A stretch of DNA of 64,000 nucleotides, from positions 4,737,501-4,801,500 of the forward strand of contig NZ_CP159992.1 in assembly GCF_040702995.1 (NCBI RefSeq). Direction: 5' to 3'. Below, in pieces: positions 26,730 through 35,452 of this stretch (its first letter is position 1; the number at the start of each line of letters is the position of its first letter). The notes beneath the pieces are model-generated. The model saw only the letters and a program-made list of their open reading frames with translations. It was not told the origin of the DNA and made no database searches. The DNA comes from Paenibacillus sp. AN1007. GTDB taxonomy: Bacteria > Bacillota > Bacilli > Paenibacillales > Paenibacillaceae. A program made the position numbers and the translations under genes.

Positions 26730-26999
26730 TTATTTTTTTAGAAAACCTAGAAACTTGTAAACAATTAATGTAATGATACTGTAACCTATTCCATATATTA
26801 TCCATGCTCCAATATTGGCTTTGAATGTAGCTGCATTGACAGCTATAAATAACAAGGGTAACAAAAAAGAAATACACATGCCTAGGACAAGGTTTAATTT
26901 ACCAAAATGCGCCATCGTCCCTATAAGAATCACAATAATAGGACAGATTATAAAAACAGGTATCATTGGATTAAGCCCACTATAAAACCAATAAATCAC
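26730..26999 (-). CDS. Small membrane protein, paralogue of 30853-31134
   Basis: 89 residues with three probable membrane segments. Start is GTG at 26999, 7 bases from AGGAGG (27007-27012); the GTG at 27005 is too close. It aligns along its whole length with the protein at 30853-31134 (IYW, then FIICPIIVILIG with FVLCPLIAVLIG, SFLLPLL, ANIGAWIIYGI with ANLGAWLMYGI). Function unknown; a DUF2651-like family is possible. It is 15 bases after the membrane-anchored protein at 27015 and probably in its operon. Confidence 0.7.
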   Translation of the reverse strand: MIYWFYSGLNPMIPVFIICPIIVILIGTMAHFGKLNLVLGMCISFLLPLLFIAVNAATFKANIGAWIIYGIGYSIITLIVYKFLGFLKK

Positions 27000-27014
27000 G
27001 TGCACACCTCCTAT

Positions 27015-28187
27015 TCAATTCAAACTAAAAAATTTTATTATTTCTTTGTCGGACCGATAATTCAATGTTATTTTGACTTCTTCATCTCCTGTTTCCAGAT
27101 TGTACGCCCTTATTTCTCTGTTCCTTTTGGATGGAACTTCCTTAACAAAATCATACAATATATATATTTGGTTTCCAATGATTTTTATGCCTGATATATT
27201 GCCTCTGTCTGATTCCCTCTTTTTCACAAAATTTTTATCTTGATCTAAATGAACTGTTTTGCTCTTGTCACTTAATCCATTATATTCAATAAAACTAGAG
27301 TCACTTGAGATTATATATAGCTTATCTTCATGCACTTGTGTGTCATAAACCTCAAAATCTTGGTTTGAAATGGATAATTCCTGCTCAAGTTTTCCACTAT
27401 CAGGATTAATAATCTGCATAATAGGTCGATGTTGAGTATCTTTTGTGTTTCCGTCCAAGATAAGTATTAATTTATTTTGATATACTTGTAGGGGAGATCC
27501 ATTGTTCAGCCCAGTCGGAAAGTAGCCTTCGAACTGCTTAAGGTGGTTGTCTATAGGTATTGTTTTAATTGCTTTATTTTCCAATAAATCTATTACATAT
27601 ATTCCTAGTTTATTATTATTCCCATTAAAAGATAAAACATATGCCTTGTTATTTTGTTCAACAACCGATTGAATATATCCTGACAATTCTATGTTCCTAC
27701 TTTTAGAACCATCAAAATATACCAGCTCACTCATATATTCATTGGGTGAATACTCGGGATTAATTCCAACATTCATGGAATAAAACATATACTTCTCGCT
27801 ACTACGTGAAAAAGCTGATCCTATATTTCGATCCTTTTCATATTTTTCAGGCCCAAAAAGCAGGTTAACTTCTCCATCCTCATTCAAAATATAATGACGA
27901 TTTTTACGTTCTGACATTAAATAATAATTATCCTTGAATTCTGAAAAGTAATATATGGCTTGACCCTCTTTGAATCTTTGTTCGTTTAGTATATTTCCAC
28001 GATTATCATACTTCACCACTTCGAATCCTTCGTCCATCGCATTGGAGTATACAACTGCAAATTCGATGCCCGTATTAGTATTTGTCGATGTTATTTTTTG
28101 AAAGGGTGTGTACAACAGTATGGAAATAGCTATCGCAAACAGACTAATGATTGTAGTTAGAATTAATTTTTTGTTTTTTATGTTCAC
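27015..28187 (-). CDS. Membrane-anchored protein, probable beta-propeller, unknown
   Basis: 390 residues from a GTG at 28187. One membrane segment at about 8-26 is followed by an exported domain rich in beta strands, with repeated patterns such as NKAYVLSFNGNNNKLGIYVI, DKLYIISSDSSFIEY and NQIYILYDF spaced like propeller blades. No enzyme motif is visible. Codon use is AT-rich. The upstream site GGGAGGG is 12 bases away and a closer GGAG is nearly in contact, so translation may be weak. It is followed by the small membrane protein gene. Confidence 0.6.
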   Translation of the reverse strand: MNIKNKKLILTTIISLFAIAISILLYTPFQKITSTNTNTGIEFAVVYSNAMDEGFEVVKYDNRGNILNEQRFKEGQAIYYFSEFKDNYYLMSERKNRHYILNEDGEVNLLFGPEKYEKDRNIGSAFSRSSEKYMFYSMNVGINPEYSPNEYMSELVYFDGSKSRNIELSGYIQSVVEQNNKAYVLSFNGNNNKLGIYVIDLLENKAIKTIPIDNHLKQFEGYFPTGLNNGSPLQVYQNKLILILDGNTKDTQHRPIMQIINPDSGKLEQELSISNQDFEVYDTQVHEDKLYIISSDSSFIEYNGLSDKSKTVHLDQDKNFVKKRESDRGNISGIKIIGNQIYILYDFVKEVPSKRNREIRAYNLETGDEEVKITLNYRSDKEIIKFFSLN

Positions 28188-28217
28188 TTCTCCATCGTTC
28201 CCTCCCTTTATAAAAGA

Positions 28218-28261
28218 AAATCAGGAGTGAAGAAAAAGCCCCTTCTTCCTCACTCTGATTT
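28218..28261 (-). terminator. Intrinsic terminator after the papain-like protein gene
   Basis: AAATCAGGAGTGA pairs with TCACTCTGATTT (one bulge), with an inner GAA/TTC stem, on the transcript of the gene ending at 28279. Confidence 0.7.
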
Positions 28262-28278
28262 CCCGAAATATCAATTAT

Positions 28279-28998
28279 TTAGTTGCTGTAGTAGATCAAT
28301 GTATTGCCTGATTTAGCTATTTCCATAGGAGTTACAATAGGATCAATCGTTATATAATCCACATCTATCCCTTGTGTTTTCCATGCTTTCCATACCAATT
28401 GAGAACAATAAAATTTATCCTCAGTCCACGGGTTAACAAAGTTCCAGTTATACGGCTTTCCAATTTGTTGTGCAGCGTAATTTGCTGCTTTATTATACTG
28501 ACTTGCAGTTGCTCCTTTAACGTTCATTGCATACACATTGGAACGATTCCCCCAATCGTTTACATGATACTGCACTCCATCATCAGGGAAAGATTCAACG
28601 GTTCGAGTATTAGCTATTGCAACAATAGCAGCATGTCCTGGATAACCAAAATCTATGCCCCAAGAACTAGCGTTATACGCGACTAAAATGTCACCGTATG
28701 TACCTAATACAGAGGATGCCAAAGATTTTTCCTTATTTGGAATGTTCGAGAGTAACTTCTGATCATTCAGAGCTTTCCTCTCTAAACCACCCTCACTTAA
28801 AAATTTGAGATCTTCAGCATTTTTCCGTTGTAATGTCTGAATGTCCTTATCCGTCATTCCTGCTTCCTTCATTTTCTGATAGACATTCATATCAGTTTTA
28901 ATAGAAACTTCTTGACTTGCGCTCACATGGCTTGAAGGAAAAATAAGAACACTCAGTGCCAGACTCATAGAAAGAGCTAAACTAACGATCTTTTTCAT
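28279..28998 (-). CDS. Exported permuted papain-like (YiiX/C92-type) protein
   Basis: 239 residues. A Sec signal peptide (1-27, cleavage after HVSAS) leads to a short helical region and a C-terminal domain with the permuted NlpC/P60 order: GDILV, then GHAAIVA with the catalytic His, and near the end FYCSQLVWKAWKTQG with the catalytic Cys. This arrangement is that of the YiiX/YycO group of cysteine hydrolases or amidases. GGGAGGAATT precedes the start. The substrate (peptidoglycan, lipid or other amide) is unknown. It lies in the AT-rich islet. Confidence 0.75.
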   Translation of the reverse strand: MKKIVSLALSMSLALSVLIFPSSHVSASQEVSIKTDMNVYQKMKEAGMTDKDIQTLQRKNAEDLKFLSEGGLERKALNDQKLLSNIPNKEKSLASSVLGTYGDILVAYNASSWGIDFGYPGHAAIVAIANTRTVESFPDDGVQYHVNDWGNRSNVYAMNVKGATASQYNKAANYAAQQIGKPYNWNFVNPWTEDKFYCSQLVWKAWKTQGIDVDYITIDPIVTPMEIAKSGNTLIYYSN

Positions 28999-29251
28999 TT
29001 TTAATTCCTCCCAAATTGTAATTAAAAAAAGAAAAAACGACCTTGATTACATCTTTTAAATGAATTGAAAATAATAACTTTAAACACTAATCACCTCATT
29101 AATGGATATATTTGGTCTTTCAATCCTATATTATCCTTTTTTTCTTCATAGGGTCAAGCGTTTTATACAAATGAATATCGGACAACTGTTGTTTCAAGAT
29201 ATTATTTATGTAATAAGGCCATACCTATATCCTACTCACATCCTTGTTAAT
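28999..29251. other. AT-rich stretch without a gene
   Basis: Only the promoter side of the papain-like gene is expected here. No other feature was seen. Confidence 0.4.
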
Positions 29252-29280
29252 AAAAAAATCCCGGCGCAAGCACCGAGATC
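29252..29280 (-). terminator. Intrinsic terminator after amino acid permease
   Basis: On the minus strand ATCTCGGTG pairs with CGCCGGGAT through GU pairs over a CTTG loop, then seven T. Confidence 0.8.
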
Positions 29281-29353
29281 TTTATCCAAAATATATGATC
29301 GTTATATCTGTTTTTTAATAGGCTCTGTTTTACACTGGATTTATCCAGGTTTC

Positions 29354-30718
29354 CTATCGTCCCGACAACCGGCTTTCCATCTTCCGAAATCGAATCAAAG
29401 ACCAGATCGTCAGCAGTGCAAGTACGCCGAGACAAATGCTTATGCTGAATCGATTCCCTTCATCAAACACAAACATCAGAGCAATGATGCTGAGTATCAT
29501 AACAACCGTTCCGGTAATGTAAGGGAACCCCCATACCTTGAAGGTAGGCTGAACCGGATATTTTTTACGCAATTTGAGCTGTGACGCAGCGATGCAGATC
29601 CAGACCAGAATAACGACAAAGCCAGGAACAGCAAGCAGCACTCTAAACAGCTGATCTTGTGCAAACAGTCCTAGCATAGAACCAGCCAGCAGAACAACTG
29701 TACACACCAGCAAGGTGTTAATCGGACTGCCATTGCGATTGGTCTTGGCAAGTGCTTTTGGAGCTTCCCCGCCGACAGCCATGGAATGCATCATGCGGGA
29801 TGCTCCGTAGATACCCGAGTTCGCTGCAGACAGCACCGCCGTCACCAGAATAAAGTTCATAATATGTGCAGCCCCCGGCAGGCCAGTGGACGCCAACACC
29901 TGTACAAACGGACTGCTTTCCGGTCCAATCTCGTTCCACGGAATCAGACCACAGATAATCAGAATGGGCAGCGTGAAGAACAAGATGATTCTGAGCATAA
30001 AATTGCCCACGATCTTAGGCATCACTTTCTCCGCATTTTCCGTCTCTGTCAGCGTCAAACCAATCAGCTCTGACCCACCATACGAGAACATGACTACGAG
30101 CAGTGCTGAGAAAATCGACGTCCAGCCATTCGGGAAAAACCCGCCAGCTTGTGTATAGTTCTGCAGATAAGGTGTGTTATCGCTTGGAATGAGGCCAAAG
30201 ATCAGCCCCGCCCCAAGAACGATAAAGATAATGATCATCGCAATTTTGATCCCGGCCAGCCAGAACTCAAATTCCCCGAACACACCAACGCTGAGCAGAT
30301 TCACCAATATTATAAATGCCGCGCACGCCAGACTGAGCATCCACAGCGGAACATCTGCAAACCAATACTGCAGGAAGCTGCCTGCAGCAATCACCTCAAT
30401 GACACACACCGATAACCACAGGAAGCAGTACATCCATCCCATAATAAATGAAACTCGGCTGCCAAATGCCTCTTGTACAAAATCTTTCATGTTTCTATTC
30501 TTGTATACCGTAGCCATCTCTGCCATCGCAGCCATGACCACAAGTAACAGCAGCCCCGCGAAAATGTACGTCACAATAACACCCGGGCCTGCCAGACCGA
30601 TCGTGCCCGCACTGCCTTTAAAAATACCTGTCCCAATGACACCACCCATCGCCATAAAAGTGATGTGTCTGGGTTTTAATTTTTTCTGTAATGATTCTTC
30701 CGTCTGAGTCTGAGCCAA
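29354..30718 (-). CDS. APC-family amino acid permease
   Basis: 454 residues with 12 membrane segments. The APC signature is at the start: FMAMGGVIGTGIFKGSAGTI. Other conserved parts are SYGGSELIGLTLTETENAEK and ANSGIYGASRMM. It resembles the YtnA/RocE-type amino acid/proton symporters; the amino acid cannot be told. The start is TTG at 30718, supported by AGGAGG 7 bases upstream; the next in-frame ATG is 21 codons inside. A 134-base copy of its 3' end lies 2.7 kb to the left. Confidence 0.88.
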   Translation of the reverse strand: MAQTQTEESLQKKLKPRHITFMAMGGVIGTGIFKGSAGTIGLAGPGVIVTYIFAGLLLLVVMAAMAEMATVYKNRNMKDFVQEAFGSRVSFIMGWMYCFLWLSVCVIEVIAAGSFLQYWFADVPLWMLSLACAAFIILVNLLSVGVFGEFEFWLAGIKIAMIIIFIVLGAGLIFGLIPSDNTPYLQNYTQAGGFFPNGWTSIFSALLVVMFSYGGSELIGLTLTETENAEKVMPKIVGNFMLRIILFFTLPILIICGLIPWNEIGPESSPFVQVLASTGLPGAAHIMNFILVTAVLSAANSGIYGASRMMHSMAVGGEAPKALAKTNRNGSPINTLLVCTVVLLAGSMLGLFAQDQLFRVLLAVPGFVVILVWICIAASQLKLRKKYPVQPTFKVWGFPYITGTVVMILSIIALMFVFDEGNRFSISICLGVLALLTIWSLIRFRKMESRLSGR

Positions 30719-30852
30719 TTGAAATCCTCCTGAGGTACAAAACGTCTGTAATCCTGTCTATTTTTGAACAATATAATGTCCAGTATACCCTATCAAAGGC
30801 GAATCAGCCCACCTATTCTGTGCGGCCAATTCATCCCAAACATAGGATATGC

Positions 30853-31134
30853 CTATGATTTATACCCTTTAAACGTACAAAGTAATCGGTAAGCCGACCA
30901 AGTGATCAGACCATACATGATCCCATACATCAGCCACGCACCCAGATTAGCGGTAAACGTCATCCAGTCAGTGGTTATATACAGCAAAGGTAACAGAAAG
31001 GATACGCCCAAAGCGATTGTCCGGCTGCACCATGCTGCGTTATACCAGCAGACTCCTATCAGTACGGCAATTAAGGGGCACAGCACAAAAACAATGAATA
31101 ATGGGTTCATTTCCTCAAACCACCAGTAGATCAT
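30853..31134 (-). CDS. Small membrane protein, paralogue of 26730-26999
   Basis: 93 residues with three probable membrane segments. ATG at 31134 is chosen because GGAGGGTGAAGG lies upstream and the start then lines up with the paralogue at 26999. Shared positions include FVLCPLIAVLIG, SFLLPLLYI and ANLGAWLMYGI. It is unrelated in sequence to the permease downstream. Function unknown. Confidence 0.7.
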   Translation of the reverse strand: MIYWWFEEMNPLFIVFVLCPLIAVLIGVCWYNAAWCSRTIALGVSFLLPLLYITTDWMTFTANLGAWLMYGIMYGLITWSAYRLLCTFKGYKS

Positions 31135-31245
31135 CACCTTCACCCTCCATTTCATTGATGCGTCACAGCGTTCAAATCCCGAATTTTAGTTTACCACTTT
31201 TTACGCGGCATGGACTGTATCAAATGTTTCATTTTAAACGGAATA

Positions 31246-31276
31246 AAACCAGTCCCCATGTTATAGAGACTGGTTT
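31246..31276 (-). terminator. Intrinsic terminator after YsnE-type GNAT
   Basis: AAACCAGTC pairs with GACTGGTTT; the minus-strand transcript ends in a T-rich run. Confidence 0.75.
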
Positions 31277-31298
31277 CTTTACAGATTCATCCATGATT

Positions 31299-31757
31299 TC
31301 ATCCAATTACTCTGGTCATAAATGCACTGTTCGGATCTAAAATATAATCAGCAAACGGCTCGCAATATTCGAACCCGAAATCCTCATAAAGTTTCCGTGC
31401 CGGGATAAATGAATCCATGGAGCCCGTCTCCAGACTGATTCGTTGATAACCGCGAGCGACCGCTTCGTCGATAATGTGAGCCAGAATTCCACGGGCTACT
31501 CCTTTGCGCAAGTGAGCCGAAGCCGTACGCATTGACTTCAGTTCAGCATGTTCTGCGTTTAGCTCCTTGATCGCTCCGCAGCCGAGCAGTTCCTCTCCGT
31601 CCCATGCACACCAGAATGTAATCTCTGGCTTTTTCAGTCCATCCAGATTCAAAGCATGTATACTCTCGGGCGGCGAATCCGCCGCCATACCCAATAAATG
31701 TTCCGCGATTAACGCCTTTACCTGGTTACCACTCAGATCATCCACTCTAATTTCCAT
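31299..31757 (-). CDS. ysnE: YsnE-type GNAT N-acetyltransferase
   Basis: 152 residues from the ATG at 31757; the earlier ATG at 31778 overlaps the binding site GGCAGGAGTGG. The acetyl-CoA motif is HLRKGVARGILAHII, and the end SLETGSMDSFIPARKLYEDF then CEPFADYILDPNSAFMT follows the Bacillus YsnE pattern closely. The family is an acetyltransferase of uncertain acceptor; YsnE has been linked to indole-3-acetic acid production in Bacillus. It is monocistronic. Confidence 0.8.
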   Translation of the reverse strand: MEIRVDDLSGNQVKALIAEHLLGMAADSPPESIHALNLDGLKKPEITFWCAWDGEELLGCGAIKELNAEHAELKSMRTASAHLRKGVARGILAHIIDEAVARGYQRISLETGSMDSFIPARKLYEDFGFEYCEPFADYILDPNSAFMTRVIG

Positions 31758-32197
31758 CGTTCCCACTCCTGCCGACATTTTGTAAATGACACATCACTAC
31801 GAATTGAATCAATGATTTCATCTTACAACGATGTCAGGTTTTGTGACAACAATAGTTTGGTTTAGTGAAAGGAGTTGGCATAGTCCAATACAGAAGGGTT
31901 TATTTTATCCTACCAAGGTTTAATTTCGCTGTTGAAGTTATCTGCCTAAGCTTTACATGCACGCTTACGATTACCGTCATCAAACGTCCGCTCTCTCTGC
32001 TGCTATCCGCAAAGAACAAGCCTTTAGAAGTATTCAACACCATGTTATATGAAAGTTCTCGTGCTCTACTTTAACTCACAGTGTATCTTGGCAACCAACT
32101 GGATATGCATCGGCTTGGTATTCGCGCTCGCCCCCGCTTCACTTCACTTTACTCCACTGCAGATTTCTACGACTATCAATGAAAACTATCACCACCG
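31758..32197. other. Intergenic region without a recognisable gene
   Basis: Nothing is seen apart from the ysnE promoter side and, at its right end, the CTAACGAT repeat. Confidence 0.4.
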
Positions 32198-32385
32198 CTA
32201 ACGATCCGTAGGGAGCTTATTTGGGCAAAATACGGCCTAAAAAAACCTAACGATCCTCAGATCAGGTGTTTTCAAGCGAAAAGAACCCTTTGACAACGAA
32301 ATAACGTCCCTACGGATCGTTAGAATTCTAAAACAGTCTGAATCGCTCAAATAAGGATTCCTGTGATCGTTAGAGTGGAAAACGG
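32198..32385. repeat. CTAACGAT interspersed repeat, copy B
   Basis: CTAACGATCCGTAGGGA (32198-32214) is repeated in perfect inverted form at 32307-32323, a 17-bp inverted repeat with a 92-base centre. A further CTAACGAT lies near 32252 and a CGTTAG near 32371. The unit (CTAACGAT, GAGCTTATTTGGGCAAA, GGCCT) also occurs in copy A near 16.7 kb. Confidence 0.75.
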
Positions 32386-32410
32386 CCAGAAACAGCTTAC
32401 GCCTTAAACC

Positions 32411-33874
32411 TCAAGACTGCTGATACGATACTGCCGTCATCTGGCATGGCTCACAAGCGAACATGTAATATACACCTTCACCATGCTCCTGAATTAATTC
32501 GCCATCCAACTGACCGAGCGCCTTCATCGTAGTAGAGCAGGCAGGACATTCTGGATAGTCTGCATCCTGCACCCATCCGGGGTGCCCGCCAACCTGAGAC
32601 AGCGAAGGTTCCATGGCCCATTCACTGCCATGAAAAGGTCGGCGTGGTTCAGGCGCAATGCAGAATGAACGGCGCTGTACCTGCTTCTGCTTCTGCTTTT
32701 GCTCCTGCACCGACTCCTGTTCCTTTCCCTGCTGCCATCCCTGTTCCTGCTCTCCTTCTTCTATCCCGATCTGTGCCAGTGACTCTCCTTCTTCTGCTCC
32801 TGCGTAATCCAATGTACGAGACACTAATCCCGAAATATCCAACTTCATCTCTTCTATATCTAACTCATCGAATCCATCAGGCTTCACATTATGCTTGCTC
32901 CAGACTGGATTGCCTGTGGAATCCATCTCCATGTAGACCACGCCATAACAGCTGCATATCAGACAGGTCTGCACATCAAGTTGTGGAGAATTCCAGTGGA
33001 CGGACTGAAGCGATGGATGCTTCACATGTAAATTCATTAAGCTGACGATTGGATTGCTGCACCACGGGCAATGATAGAAACTTGGTGCGAGCAAAGAAAC
33101 TAGATCACCAGCAAGGTTGTCGCTCTCACTTCTCGCTGCATTACTCTCCCCTGCTTCATACAATGAATAACTCGGGGTCATAAATAACTCTCTTCGCTGC
33201 CCTTCTTCGGTTAACTCCCAACCCGCCTGCAGCGCGTAAGCATCAGGGGCGGCATACAGCTTGTCAGTCCACTCTGGTGGAGACTGCTTCCACTGCCAGA
33301 ACTGCTGCACAACAACATCGTCGCCAATGAAGGCCAGCATGATCAAGATAAGGTTGCGATTTCCCTCATCGGTGTTCACCTGCTGCAGCAGATGATCTCG
33401 CGTCTCACCAGAGGCGCTTTTGAACAAAACAGCCGGATAAACGATGTCCCGATCCAGAAGCTCCGGAATCTCCGCAGTCAGGGGCAGATCATGGTAACAC
33501 ACGAGATATACCAAAATATCTTTGCCGGTATCCTCATCATCTGATCGGATCAGCTCCATCGCATATTGTTTCATCTCCTGCTGCTGCTCTGCTGAAAGAG
33601 ATAGATATACCTGTTCCATGGAATATTTATACGGTACATATCGAACAAGTTCATCATATGTGCGAGATTCATGCATGATTTTCAAAATCTGTACCTCATC
33701 CGTAATCCCTTCATACAGATTCACATCCCGCCGATTTGCCTCAATGTACCGCTGGTGGGCTTCACGCTCCATTTCCTGCTTGCAGGGCATGCAGTACCCG
33801 CCCGTTTTGGCAGCGGTCGCTGGTAAAATCTTATGATCGCACCCTTCGCTTATACATGGGATACGTTCTGACAT
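32411..33874 (-). CDS. Cysteine-rich protein with DUF1963/YwqG-like C-terminus
   Basis: 487 residues. The N-terminus has a zinc-finger-like CISEGCDH...YCMPC pattern; further pairs are YHCPWCS and TCLICSC. Residues about 375-405 are a low-complexity Q/E/K stretch. The C-terminal end GGHPGWVQDADYPECPACST, then LGQLDGEL, resembles DUF1963/YwqG proteins. The function is unknown; several structural zinc sites are likely. GGAGGAGG precedes the start. It begins 19 bases after the alaX gene and is probably co-transcribed with it. Confidence 0.7.
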   Translation of the reverse strand: MSERIPCISEGCDHKILPATAAKTGGYCMPCKQEMEREAHQRYIEANRRDVNLYEGITDEVQILKIMHESRTYDELVRYVPYKYSMEQVYLSLSAEQQQEMKQYAMELIRSDDEDTGKDILVYLVCYHDLPLTAEIPELLDRDIVYPAVLFKSASGETRDHLLQQVNTDEGNRNLILIMLAFIGDDVVVQQFWQWKQSPPEWTDKLYAAPDAYALQAGWELTEEGQRRELFMTPSYSLYEAGESNAARSESDNLAGDLVSLLAPSFYHCPWCSNPIVSLMNLHVKHPSLQSVHWNSPQLDVQTCLICSCYGVVYMEMDSTGNPVWSKHNVKPDGFDELDIEEMKLDISGLVSRTLDYAGAEEGESLAQIGIEEGEQEQGWQQGKEQESVQEQKQKQKQVQRRSFCIAPEPRRPFHGSEWAMEPSLSQVGGHPGWVQDADYPECPACSTTMKALGQLDGELIQEHGEGVYYMFACEPCQMTAVSYQQS

Positions 33875-33893
33875 GCTTCAGCCTCCTCCAAAT

Positions 33894-35075
33894 TTAGGAA
33901 TGGTGTCCAAGCTGCTCCTTCGTGAATTCATAAAATGCCAGCGCATCCTCACTGCTCGCGAAACCCGCCTGAGCTAATTTCTCACTGCCGCCGCCTTTAC
34001 CCTGGTAAGCCCCCAGATTGCCTTTGAAAAATGGCCCGCATGCCCATTCCGGCGGCTGTCCGTTCTGTGCCAGCACAACCTTCGCTTCCGAGATGCTGGC
34101 AAACAGCACCAAACCTTCATGCTCTGCGGTAAGTTTGGTGGCAAGACTTTGCATGTCCTTGAGAGATTTATCCTCGAAAATCTGGGCAATGACCAGCCCT
34201 TCCCGTGCCGCAAGCAGTTCCTGTGCATAGTAAGAATCGTTGGTCGATTTTACTGCATTCAGCTCGTTTTGCAGCAGCTTTTGCTCCTGCTCCATTTTCT
34301 CAATGCGCTCCAGCAGCTCGTCCCGACTTGTCTTTAACTTTGCCGTTATCCCGTTTAGTACCTGTTGTGCTGCTGTAAATTCGTTCAAAGCTCTCATTCC
34401 GCATTTGAAATATATTCGAGTACCGCCCTTCACCTTCTCCGTTCTCAGCAGCTTAATGATGCCAATCTCGCCTGTTGCCGCCACATGCGTGCCGCCACAA
34501 GCATTGTACTCGACACCCTCGATCTCCACGATGCGAATGTCCTCCGTCACCGTCGGCTGCTTCACCAAAGGCAAACGTGCGGCTTCTTCGGCGGTAACCC
34601 ATGAAGCGCGAACCGGAGCATTGCGAACAATCTGCCGATTCACCTCCTGCTCAATCGCAGCCAGCTGTTCCGCGCTGAGAGTCTCTGCAGCCACATCAAT
34701 CGTTGCGTAGTCTGTGCCCAAGTGAAAGCTGAGCGTCATGGCATCCGTCAGCTTCAATGTAATTGCCGATAACAAATGCTGGCCCGTATGCTGCTGCATG
34801 TGGTCGAATCTTCGCTCCCAATCCAGTTCACAGTCCACTTCATCCTGCTCCGGTGAACGCTCCAGCTTATGCCATATTTCTCCGTCCTCCAGGTTCACAT
34901 CCAGAACAGCAATGCCGCCAATCTGTCCCAGATCACACGGCTGTCCGCCTCCATGAGGATAAAATGCCGTCTCGACCAGCGTAACGTATACGCCATCTTC
35001 TTTCGTCACTCGATTTGTAATATGTGTATGCCACTGGCGTGTATACGCAGCGTCATAGTAAATTTTTTGAGTCAT
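33894..35075 (-). CDS. alaX: Alanyl-tRNA editing protein AlaX-L with DHHA1 domain
   Basis: 393 residues. The editing-site zinc motifs are HMQQHTGQHLLSA and CGGTHVAATGEIG, as in the AlaRS editing domain. A coiled-coil linker follows and then a DHHA1 domain with GGGSEKLAQAG near the end. It hydrolyses Ser- or Gly-tRNA(Ala) made in error by AlaRS. The ATG at 35075 is preferred over the TTG at 35102, which overlaps the GAGAAGGGAA binding site. It acts in the cytosol. Confidence 0.9.
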   Translation of the reverse strand: MTQKIYYDAAYTRQWHTHITNRVTKEDGVYVTLVETAFYPHGGGQPCDLGQIGGIAVLDVNLEDGEIWHKLERSPEQDEVDCELDWERRFDHMQQHTGQHLLSAITLKLTDAMTLSFHLGTDYATIDVAAETLSAEQLAAIEQEVNRQIVRNAPVRASWVTAEEAARLPLVKQPTVTEDIRIVEIEGVEYNACGGTHVAATGEIGIIKLLRTEKVKGGTRIYFKCGMRALNEFTAAQQVLNGITAKLKTSRDELLERIEKMEQEQKLLQNELNAVKSTNDSYYAQELLAAREGLVIAQIFEDKSLKDMQSLATKLTAEHEGLVLFASISEAKVVLAQNGQPPEWACGPFFKGNLGAYQGKGGGSEKLAQAGFASSEDALAFYEFTKEQLGHHS

Positions 35076-35184
35076 TAGATGTTTCGTTCCCTTCTCGTTC
35101 AAGTAAGTTACTTCTACTCTCAGATTACACTATTTCCCACAGCTAACGCCAATTTCGGTTAACTCTAATCACGTGTAGTCTCAC

Positions 35185-35223
35185 AAAAAAGACCGCTCTG
35201 TAGGCCAAGCCCACAGAGCGGTC
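35185..35223 (-). terminator. Intrinsic terminator for the hydrolase transcript
   Basis: GACCGCTCTGT pairs with ACAGAGCGGTC; six T follow on the minus strand. It lies 230 bases past the hydrolase stop. A second perfect 11-bp stem, ATCCAACGTTT with AAACGTTGGAT, lies at 35232-35260. Confidence 0.8.
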
Positions 35224-35274
35224 TATATTTTATCCAACGTTTAATTTGAAAACGTTGGATATGAACGTTCTCAT

Positions 35275-35426
35275 AGATTACACCGAAACGGAGATGGAAG
35301 ACTAATGCTGGAGAAGCGGAGCGTCCGCCTTTATCACCCGATTTTCCCCATAGGAAAAGTTCAATAAAATCGGGGGATAACAGCGATCGAAAGCATAGTC
35401 GCCATCGGAGTGGTCAAGTGTAATCT
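35275..35426 (-). mobile_element. MITE-like element, copy M3 (inverted)
   Basis: Short ends AGATTACAC and GTGTAATCT are perfect inverted repeats. Read on the minus strand it contains CACTCCGATGGC, CGATCGCTGTTATCCCC, then GATTTT...AAAATCGGGTGATAAAGGCG, GCTTCT and CTCCGTT, the same order as copy M2 at 37631-37818. It lies just downstream of the hydrolase gene. Confidence 0.7.
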
Positions 35427-35452
35427 AAAGGCACACCATATCTTTTTTCACA

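Noticed and set aside
25594..29280. Prophage or integrative element
   Set aside because: The AT-rich islet has no integrase, capsid, lysis or transfer genes and no tRNA target; a recombination islet fits better.
29102..29584. 160-codon frame on the plus strand
   Set aside because: It overlaps the permease 3' end and its terminator in antisense and has no protein-like features.
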